11,642 bases of DNA, taken from positions 1 to 11,642 of the forward strand of contig JBOGTC010000140.1 in NCBI GenBank assembly GCA_050692055.1, given 5' to 3'. The notes beneath the pieces are model-generated. The model did not search any database. It worked only from the letters and a program-made list of their open reading frames with translations, and was not told the DNA's origin. Shown piece after piece: positions 1 to 6,377 of this stretch (its first letter is position 1; each line of letters opens with the position of its first letter). This DNA comes from JBOGTC01 sp050692055 (GTDB lineage: Bacteria; Chloroflexota; Limnocylindria; QHBO01). The position numbers and the translations under genes were made by a program.

Positions 1-1047
1 GGCGAGGACGCCCTCGCCGTCGACGACCGAGCCTTTGCCCTGGTGCCGGCGGAGGGAGCGGTCCGCACGCTGCTGGTGGGCGCCGGGAATTCCTACCTCG
101 AGAGCGCCCTGGCGCTCCTGCCGCGCCTCGAGCTGTATGCCGTGGGCGAGGCTGGGTACGAGGATGCCTTGGCGGAGGCGGGGGAGGGCGACGAGCCGTA
201 CGGGCTGCTCGTCTTCGACGGCGTGGTACCGGCCGACGTGCCCGAGCTCCCGGCGCTCTACGTCGATCCGCCGGAGGACGGCGCGTTCGGCACGGTGGCG
301 CGGCGGATCGACGCGCCGCAGATCGACCGCGTCGACCCCGACGAGCCGCTGTTGCGATTCGTCGACCTGACGAGCGTGCACATCGGTCGAGCGCGCCAGG
401 TGGAGCTCAGCGACGGCCTGCGCCCGGTCGTGGCGTCGACCGGTGGCGACCCGCTGGTGGCGGCCGGCACCGCCGATGGGCGGCGGGTGGCCGTCATCGG
501 CTTCGACCTCGGCGAGAGCGACCTGCCGCTGCAGGTGGCCTTCCCGCTGCTGATGAGCAACCTCGTCGACTCGCTCCTGCCGGCGGGCGACGGGATCCTG
601 CCGCCAGCCACCGCGCTGGGCGAGCCGATCCAGCTGGCGCTCGATGCGTCATACGAGTCGGTGACGGTCGTCGCGGATGGCATCACCTCGACGGTCAGCC
701 TCGCGGCAGGTCGCGGCACGCTCCCCGGGGCGACCTCGGTTGGAATCCGGGAGCTGCGCGACGCCGGCGGGGCGACGATCGGCCGCGTCGCCGCCAACCT
801 GTTCAACCCCGACGAGTCAGATGTCGCGCCGGGCGACCCGCAGCGCATCGTCGACATGGGACGCTTCGGCGGGAGCGACCAGGCGGCGCAGACGACGCGG
901 GCCGAGTGGTGGTGGCCGCTGGCGCTCATCGGCCTGATCCTGCTGGCGGCCGAGTGGCTCCTGTTTCATCGGCCCACGCGCCGGAGCCTTGCGCGGCTGC
1001 TGCGGCGCCGGCCATCAATGGCTGGGATGGCCGGACGGGCCCGATGA
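1..1047 (+). CDS. BatA-like membrane protein, C-terminal part (partial at the window's 5' edge)
   Basis: The frame is open from base 1 (GEDALAVDDRAFAL...), so the GTG at 43 is internal and the true start lies before the window; 348 residues are visible. The opening 'DALAVDDRAF' is typical of the linker before the C-terminal domain in BatA-type VWA membrane proteins. Next comes a Rossmann-like, glutamine-amidotransferase-like segment (visible residues about 20-90, 'RTLLVGAGN', 'YGLLVFDG'), then beta-rich sequence. One membrane helix follows at about 303-323 (WWWPLALIGLILLAAEWLLF), then an Arg-rich cytoplasmic end. The stop overlaps the start of the next gene as ATGA, so the two are almost certainly co-transcribed and translationally coupled. 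An N-terminal double-membrane segment and VWA domain are expected upstream but cannot be seen. Such proteins usually sit with MoxR ATPase and DUF58 genes. The family assignment rests on layout and short motifs. Confidence 0.8.
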   Translation, partial: GEDALAVDDRAFALVPAEGAVRTLLVGAGNSYLESALALLPRLELYAVGEAGYEDALAEAGEGDEPYGLLVFDGVVPADVPELPALYVDPPEDGAFGTVARRIDAPQIDRVDPDEPLLRFVDLTSVHIGRARQVELSDGLRPVVASTGGDPLVAAGTADGRRVAVIGFDLGESDLPLQVAFPLLMSNLVDSLLPAGDGILPPATALGEPIQLALDASYESVTVVADGITSTVSLAAGRGTLPGATSVGIRELRDAGGATIGRVAANLFNPDESDVAPGDPQRIVDMGRFGGSDQAAQTTRAEWWWPLALIGLILLAAEWLLFHRPTRRSLARLLRRRPSMAGMAGRAR

Positions 1048-3995
1048 TGCCGGTCGCCTTCGCCGACCCGATCTGGCTGTGGCTGACGCTGCCTGCGGCG
1101 CTGATCGTCATCGGCGGCTGGCTGGCCGCCTCGCGGACCCTGCCGCGCGGCCGGCGAATCGCGTCGCTCGTCATCCGGCTGACGCTCGTCGCGTGCCTCG
1201 TCGCCGCGCTGGCCGGCGCCCGCCTGGTGCTGCCGGCGGATCGGCTCAGCGTCGTCTTCCTTGTGGATGCCTCCGCCTCGATGCTCGATGCGACGCGCGA
1301 GGATCTGCTCGACTACGCGCGCGCCGCGGCGCGCGACATGCCGGAAGGGGATACGGCCGGCGTCGTCGTCTTCGGCGCCAACGCGCTCGTCGATCGGCTG
1401 CCTTCGGAGCTCGACGAGCTGCAGCCGCCTGCTTCGCAGCCGGTGGTGGGCGCCACCGACGTCGCCGCAGCCGTGAGACTGGCGACGGCCATCTTCCCGG
1501 CCGGGACGCAGCAGCGCATCGTGCTCCTGTCCGACGGCAACGACACCTCCGGGCAGGCGGAGCAGGCGATCCTCGCGGCGGCCCAGCGGGGCGTGCGGCT
1601 GGACGTTGTGACGCCCGACGACGAGACGGCAGCCGAGGCACTCGTTGACGGGGTGGAGGCACCGCCGGGGTCGCGCGTGGGCGAGACGATCGAGGTCGCC
1701 GTGCACCTGCGTTCGACGGTCGCCACGACCGCGACCCTGCGGCTGCTGGCCGATGGTGCGACCGTCGCGACTCGGGATCTCGAGCTCGAGCCCGGCGTGA
1801 CCACGGAGCGGTTCCTGGTGGTCGCCGACGAGCCGGGCTTCCACGTCTTCCGCGCCGTCCTCGAGCCGGAGGAGGACCGCTTCGCTCAGAACAACGCGGC
1901 GGACGCGTATGTGCTCGTCACCGGCGAGCCGCAGGTGCTCGTCGCCACGGATGACGCTGCGCGCGCCGCGGACTTCACGACCTCCCTCGGCGAGGCGCGC
2001 CTGGAGGTCACGGTGGTGCCCGCCGGTGGCGTGCCGGCCTCGCTGGCGACCCTCGCCGGCTACGACGCGGTGGTGCTCGACAACGTCGGCGCGGATCAGC
2101 TCGGCGGTGCCTCCATGGCGGCGCTGCAGGTCTACGTCCGCGACCTCGGCAAGGGGCTGGTGATGATCGGCGGGCGCGACAGCTACGGCGCCGGCGGCTA
2201 CCTCGACACGCCGCTGGAGGAGACGCTGCCGGTCTACATGACGGTGCGCGATCGTGAGCGATCGCCCGAGGTGGCGATGGTCGCGGTGGTCGACAAGTCG
2301 GGCAGCATGGCCGACTGCCACTGTACCGGCGACTCGCGAGACAGCGCGAACCCGTCAGGCGTCCGCGGCTTCGAGAAGGTGGACATCGCCAAGGAGGCCA
2401 TCCTGCGCGCCGCCGACGCGCTCACGCCCAACGACCAGCTCGGCGTCGTGACGTTCGACAACAACGCGCACTGGGCGGTACGGACGGCGCCGATCGACTA
2501 CGACGCGCTCGATGCCGGGCTCGGCTTTCCCGCTGACGGCAACACCAACATCTACGCCGGGCTCAAGGCGGCCTACGACGATCTCGTGGACAACCCGGCG
2601 ACCCTGCGCCACATCATCCTCCTGACCGATGGCTGGTCGCAGTCCGGGGCCTACGACCAGCTGCTCGAGGACATGCAGGCGGCAGGGATCACGCTCTCGA
2701 CCATTGGCACCGGCGGCGGCTCCGGAGAGATCCTGCGACGGCTGGCGGAGGAGTCCGGCGGCCGCTACTACGACGCCGGCGACGCGACCACCATCCCCGA
2801 CATCTTCCTCAAGGAGACGATCCAGACCGCCGGCGAGCAGGTGGTGGAGGAGGCGTTCCACCCGGTGCCGTCGGCCCCCTCGGAGATCCTGCGCGGCCTG
2901 GACTCGGGGCGGCTGCCGCAGCTGTTCGGCTACAACGCCACGACCGCCAAGGGCACCGCCACCGTGGCGCTCCTCACCGGCCGCGACGACCCGCTCCTGG
3001 CGCAGTGGCAGTACGGGCTGGGGCGGGCCGTGGCCTGGACCTCCGATACGCGGCAGCAGTGGGCGGCGGACTGGATCGGCACGGCCGAGTTCGGAACGCT
3101 GGCCGCGCAGCTCGTGAGCTGGACGCTGCCGCCGGAGGACGCGCAGGGCATCGACGTGCGGTTCAGCCCCGGACAGAACGGCGAGCTCAACGTGGAGGTC
3201 ACCTCATTCGAGGATGACGGCGCCCCGCGCAACTTCTACCGGACCGTCCTGCGCCTGGTGAGCCCGAGCCTCGATCCGAGCGAGGGTATGCTCGAGCAGA
3301 TCGGTCCAGGCCGATACGCCGGCACCGTGCGCGCCGAGGACCCCGGCGCCTACCTCGTACGGGTGGCACAGACGCGAGAGACAGCCGAGGGGGCCGATTC
3401 CGCCAGCCGCACGTTGGGCATCGTGTCGCCGGCCGCCGAGGAGTTCCGGCGCCTGGGCGTCGACGCCGATGCCCTCTCGTCCTACGCCTTCGCCGGCGGC
3501 GGTCGCGAGCTTGAGCTCGACGCCGAGACCGCAGCGGAGGCAATCTGGCGCCACGACATCGAGGCCAGCGCGTTCCCGACGCCCGTCTGGCCCTGGCTGC
3601 TGCTCCTCGCCATCGTCCTGGTGCCGATCGACGTGGGCGTTCGCCGGGTGGCGTTGACGCGCGGGGACCTGCGGCGGGCGCGGGAATGGGCGGCGCGACG
3701 CGTCGGCCTGGGACGGCCCCCGCCGGAGGTTGTGCCGGGCCTCGCCGAGTTGCGCGCGGCCAAGGAGCGCAGCGAACGCCGCGCCGAGCGTCCGGCGCAG
3801 CCGTCACCCACTGCCGCTGGTCCGCGGCCGGCAGCGCCACCACCGCAGGATGCCGTTGCTGTACCTCCACGACCCGCCCCCGCGTCGGACCGGCCGCGTT
3901 CTGCAGGCCCTGCCCCCGCCGATGAGCCTCGGTCAAGCCTCACCGAGGGCGAGACCCTCGCCGAGCGCCTCGCCCGCCGACGGCGGGGCGGCTGA
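1044..3995 (+). CDS. Membrane-anchored protein with two VWA domains and a glutamine-amidotransferase-like domain
   Basis: The protein has 983 residues from ATG 1044, which overlaps the upstream stop. An in-frame GTG at 906 would run deep into the upstream gene and adds sequence unlike a membrane start. Two N-terminal membrane helices (about 9-28 and 39-62) precede a first VWA domain (about 69-200) with a complete MIDAS: D75-x-S77-x-S79, T138 and D164. A beta-rich stretch (205-290) follows, then a glutamine-amidotransferase-like Rossmann domain (about 297-400, 'GLVMIGGRDSYGAGGY'). I see no convincing catalytic Cys, so it is probably structural. A second VWA domain (about 411-600) has MIDAS D417-x-S419-x-S421, T501 and D529, plus an inserted Cys-His-Cys stretch after SGSM. 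Beta-rich sequence (600-830), a third helix (849-866) and an Arg/Pro/Ala-rich tail ending 'LTEGETLAERLARRRRGG' complete it. VWA/MIDAS domains bind metal and mediate protein contacts. Both VWA domains probably face the outside. Its partner is unknown. Confidence 0.88.
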   Translation: MMPVAFADPIWLWLTLPAALIVIGGWLAASRTLPRGRRIASLVIRLTLVACLVAALAGARLVLPADRLSVVFLVDASASMLDATREDLLDYARAAARDMPEGDTAGVVVFGANALVDRLPSELDELQPPASQPVVGATDVAAAVRLATAIFPAGTQQRIVLLSDGNDTSGQAEQAILAAAQRGVRLDVVTPDDETAAEALVDGVEAPPGSRVGETIEVAVHLRSTVATTATLRLLADGATVATRDLELEPGVTTERFLVVADEPGFHVFRAVLEPEEDRFAQNNAADAYVLVTGEPQVLVATDDAARAADFTTSLGEARLEVTVVPAGGVPASLATLAGYDAVVLDNVGADQLGGASMAALQVYVRDLGKGLVMIGGRDSYGAGGYLDTPLEETLPVYMTVRDRERSPEVAMVAVVDKSGSMADCHCTGDSRDSANPSGVRGFEKVDIAKEAILRAADALTPNDQLGVVTFDNNAHWAVRTAPIDYDALDAGLGFPADGNTNIYAGLKAAYDDLVDNPATLRHIILLTDGWSQSGAYDQLLEDMQAAGITLSTIGTGGGSGEILRRLAEESGGRYYDAGDATTIPDIFLKETIQTAGEQVVEEAFHPVPSAPSEILRGLDSGRLPQLFGYNATTAKGTATVALLTGRDDPLLAQWQYGLGRAVAWTSDTRQQWAADWIGTAEFGTLAAQLVSWTLPPEDAQGIDVRFSPGQNGELNVEVTSFEDDGAPRNFYRTVLRLVSPSLDPSEGMLEQIGPGRYAGTVRAEDPGAYLVRVAQTRETAEGADSASRTLGIVSPAAEEFRRLGVDADALSSYAFAGGGRELELDAETAAEAIWRHDIEASAFPTPVWPWLLLLAIVLVPIDVGVRRVALTRGDLRRAREWAARRVGLGRPPPEVVPGLAELRAAKERSERRAERPAQPSPTAAGPRPAAPPPQDAVAVPPRPAPASDRPRSAGPAPADEPRSSLTEGETLAERLARRRRGG

Positions 3996-4223
3996 CCACT
4001 CCAACGCCGACGCGGCGCCCAGTTGTTGCCATACTCAACCAGAGGCGCCTTCGGCGCGCCGAAGCGCCAGAACGGTCGCCCAGGACATAGATTTGCCGAG
4101 GTTTTGGAGGCGGAATGGCCTCTCGAGCTCGCCCAAGCCGACGGTGATTGGAGTCTGGCAGTGGGGCGTCGAACGCCGCCTTGGACCCGGCAGTTCGCGG
4201 CGGCTGCTCTCGATGCCCGGATC
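3996..4223. other. Convergent intergenic region, 228 bp
   Basis: This gap lies between the 3' ends of the two-VWA gene (plus) and the propeller gene P1 (minus). Open frames cross it on both strands, as expected at this GC content, but none has protein-like composition or extends either neighbour. The one clear element is the hairpin at 4044-4068. Around 4080-4110 the sequence is briefly richer in A/T, with a small GAGGC/GCCTC hairpin and no T-run. I see no promoter or RNA gene. Confidence 0.6.
4044..4068. terminator. Strong GC hairpin, possible bidirectional terminator
   Basis: A 14-bp perfect palindrome (TTCGGCGCGCCGAA, 4050-4063) is extended by GGCGC on the left (4044-4048, with C4049 bulged) and GCGCC on the right (4064-4068). 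The result is a long, nearly perfect stem. It starts 49 nt after the stop of the two-VWA gene and could serve that gene; it lies about 155 nt beyond the stop of the convergent gene P1. Neither side has a real T-run, so intrinsic termination in the classical sense is uncertain. Confidence 0.4.
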
Positions 4224-6335
4224 TCAGTCCGGGTCGAGCTCCTCGAGCGCGGCGTCGTCGTCCGCGCGTCGCGCCAGCGGACGCAGGTGCGGAACGCGCA
4301 GGTAGAGCAGCACCGCGGCGGCCAGCGTCGCGATGACGGCGATCGGAATCCAGGGCAGGCCCCGATAGTCGAGGAAGCCGACCCCGCTCACCGATGTGGA
4401 CGCCCGGTTGCCAACCGGATCGACGGCCTCGACCACGACCTGGCTCGGCCAGGGCGGCAGGAACACGCTCGTGCTGAAGCCGCCGGCCGCATCGGTGGCC
4501 ACGTCGCGCCCATTGACCTGGACCGATGCGTGCGCGGCGGTCGCCCCGCGGACCGTAACCTCGCCCGAGCCAAGCGGCGTCTCGGCCGTCACTTCGAGCC
4601 GAGGCGGCTCGTTCAGCAGGTTCAAGTTCCAGGTCGCGACGTAGCCATGCCCGGCCGGGGTGAGCACCACCAGCCGTGACCGATAATGCGGGTTGGGAAT
4701 CGAAACGGTCGGCGGCGCCAGCGACACAACTGCCTCCCCGCCTCCACGAACGGTCAGGCGAGCGGCCTCGACCGACGGATCGAGGCCGATCACGACGATC
4801 CGCGAGCCCGCGGGAGCCTCGACGGTGGCCGTGAAGCCCCCGCGATCCACCAGCGACGTCCGTCGGTTGGCGACCTCGACGAGACCGGCGGTCGGCGGCT
4901 CGAGCGACCCGTCGTCCAGCTCGGGTGCCAGCACGTGCGTCAACGGCGCAATGCTGAGCCATGCACCCGGGCTGGGGGTGAGCGACGCGAAAGGGCCGCC
5001 GTCTGGCGAGAGCGGGGGCAACGTGACGTCCGCGTGCTGGATCCCCATCCACGAACCGTCGCCCAGCAGGCCGATGGGCCACGCACCGGCCAGTGTCGCC
5101 ACCGGCGACGAGATAGGCACCGGCGCCTCCTCGATGGCGCCCGGGAACGGCGGAACGAAACGCCCGGCGAACAGGATCGTGGCCTCACCGTGCGGCCCGC
5201 CGCCGGGGACCGGGCCGACGTATGGACGCGTCAGCAGCGAGAACAGCGTCCCGGCCGCAACGCTCCGCGTGATCGCGCCACCGGCCGGTGGCCGCAGCTC
5301 CGGAAGGGTCAGCAGCTGCAGTGCATTGCCGGTCGGGCGGTACAGCGCGGCCGCCGGCCCGCTCGGGCCTGCCACTACCCCGAGCAGGATGCTGCGGCGC
5401 GCGTCTGCGAAGCCGAGCGGCACGGGATCGCCGCCGGCCGGCCAGGAGTGCACCTCCAGGCCAGCGGGGCCGAGCGTGACCAGCACCGGTCCCGCGGGCG
5501 TATCCGAGGCCAGCGCGGTGAGCGGATGCAGGCCGGAGCGCTCGATGCGCATCTCGCCATCCTCATTGAGCGAGATGCGCGACAGCCCGGCCGGCGACAC
5601 CGAATCCACCACGCCGGCTTCCTCGCCGGGCAGCCCGTCGCTCTCGCCGAGCACGAACGGATCCGCGGGTGCTCCGGAGGGCAGCGTCGACTCGGCGAGG
5701 GGAACGAGAGCTTCTCCGTCCCAGCCGGAGATGCGGAGCTCGATCGGCCCATCCGAGCCCAAACTTCGCGTCGCGAGCAGCTCGTCGGCGCCGTCGCCGT
5801 TCAGGTCGAGCATGAGGAGCGCGTGGACCGCGTTCGTCGGCTCCGCCACGCGTCCAAGCGCCACCCCGGCATCGGTCAGTGCGACCTCGTGGAGCAGGAG
5901 GCAGCAGGCAGGTCCCACGTCGAGGAGCTCGAAGCGCGGCTGGCTGGCCACCAGGACGCGCTCCCGCGCTCCGTCGTACCAGACCAGCAGCCGCAGCGCG
6001 GCCTGGGCATAGACGTCGTCCTCGGGTATTCCGGGAATGGCAGAGCGGAGCACCTGCGCAGGATCGCCGGCGGTGACCCAGCCTGCGGGCCCTTGATGCC
6101 AGACCTCCACCAGCGTGGCACTGTCAGCGTCGCGCACGAGCCGCACGAGCTCGCGGGCGCCATCGCCGTCGACGTCGCCGGCCACGGCCTGTAGCGTCGG
6201 AACCTCGGGCAGGAGCGTCACGCCCGTCTCGGGCGGGATGACGTTGATCCCGTCCGGCGTGGCGGGCGCATCCGGCATCGGGGTGGTCGTCAGGCCGGCG
6301 ACGACGATCGCCGAGAGGAGGGCGTGCCACGGCAT
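4224..6335 (-). CDS. Membrane-anchored FG-GAP/VCBS-like propeller protein with Ig-like domain (P1)
   Basis: I do not recognise a named family. The protein has 703 residues if it starts at ATG 6335 (MPWHALLSAIVVAG...). ATG 6350 and ATG 6371 are also in frame, and none has a clear Shine-Dalgarno site. The N-terminus is a short hydrophobic signal-like segment. Two aspartate-rich loops, DVDGDGARE (54-62) and DLNGDGADE (177-185), match the calcium-binding loops of FG-GAP/VCBS beta-propeller repeats; looser copies (ESDGLPGEE 231-239, NEDGEMRIE 257-265) suggest further blades. The only cysteines are adjacent, C144-C145. Beta-rich sequence continues to about 575, then an Ig-like fold (about 578-650, 'DAAGGFSTSVFLPPWP', 'DPVGN'). 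FLDYRGLP precedes one membrane helix (about 660-680) and a short tail ending LEELDPD. Most of the protein should lie outside the membrane. It is a paralogue of the gene at 9169-11346 and convergent with the two-VWA gene. Ligand binding, adhesion or scaffolding are possible but unproven. Confidence 0.82.
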   Translation of the reverse strand: MPWHALLSAIVVAGLTTTPMPDAPATPDGINVIPPETGVTLLPEVPTLQAVAGDVDGDGARELVRLVRDADSATLVEVWHQGPAGWVTAGDPAQVLRSAIPGIPEDDVYAQAALRLLVWYDGARERVLVASQPRFELLDVGPACCLLLHEVALTDAGVALGRVAEPTNAVHALLMLDLNGDGADELLATRSLGSDGPIELRISGWDGEALVPLAESTLPSGAPADPFVLGESDGLPGEEAGVVDSVSPAGLSRISLNEDGEMRIERSGLHPLTALASDTPAGPVLVTLGPAGLEVHSWPAGGDPVPLGFADARRSILLGVVAGPSGPAAALYRPTGNALQLLTLPELRPPAGGAITRSVAAGTLFSLLTRPYVGPVPGGGPHGEATILFAGRFVPPFPGAIEEAPVPISSPVATLAGAWPIGLLGDGSWMGIQHADVTLPPLSPDGGPFASLTPSPGAWLSIAPLTHVLAPELDDGSLEPPTAGLVEVANRRTSLVDRGGFTATVEAPAGSRIVVIGLDPSVEAARLTVRGGGEAVVSLAPPTVSIPNPHYRSRLVVLTPAGHGYVATWNLNLLNEPPRLEVTAETPLGSGEVTVRGATAAHASVQVNGRDVATDAAGGFSTSVFLPPWPSQVVVEAVDPVGNRASTSVSGVGFLDYRGLPWIPIAVIATLAAAVLLYLRVPHLRPLARRADDDAALEELDPD

Positions 6336-6377
6336 CGGTCCGGCCAGCATACCCCGGCCATCTGGCATCATCGGTCC
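6336..6377. promoter_or_regulatory. Very short divergent intergenic region
   Basis: Only about 42 bp separate the chosen start codons of P1 (minus) and acetoacetyl-CoA synthetase (plus); this falls to 27 or 6 bp if P1 starts at 6350 or 6371. I cannot point to convincing -35/-10 boxes or a Shine-Dalgarno site for either gene. A good AGGAGG string at 6316-6321 lies only 2 nt before a GTG (6324) in the synthetase frame. That placement is too close, and the string is antisense to the P1 signal peptide. Each promoter must overlap the other gene's coding sequence, or the mRNAs have almost no leader. Confidence 0.35.

Noticed and set aside
1318..1335. 18-bp perfect palindrome CGCGCGCCGCGGCGCGCG
   Set aside because: It lies inside the first VWA domain and simply encodes an Ala/Arg-rich helix at high GC; a codon-composition effect is the simplest explanation.
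2249..2268. GCGATCGTGAGCGATCGC, resembling a HIP1-type octamer
   Set aside because: Single occurrence inside a conserved coding stretch; no sign of a genome-wide repeat within the window.
966..2321. Minus-strand open frame of 451 codons opposite the two-VWA gene
   Set aside because: His/Arg-rich shadow of a gene with intact MIDAS motifs.
3940..5082. Long antisense open frame (380 codons) across the gap and P1
   Set aside because: Arg/Gly/Ala-rich low-complexity translation typical of shadow frames in high-GC DNA; P1 in the other frame has clear domains.
4686..6194. Plus-strand open frame of 502 codons opposite P1
   Set aside because: It has Arg/Gln/His-rich shadow composition and no recognisable domain; it mirrors the P1 coding strand.
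6324..6377. Upstream GTG start for acetoacetyl-CoA synthetase with AGGAGG nearby
   Set aside because: The AGGAGG is only 2 nt from the GTG, the extra 18 residues are unlike the family, and ATG 6378 gives the standard N-terminus.
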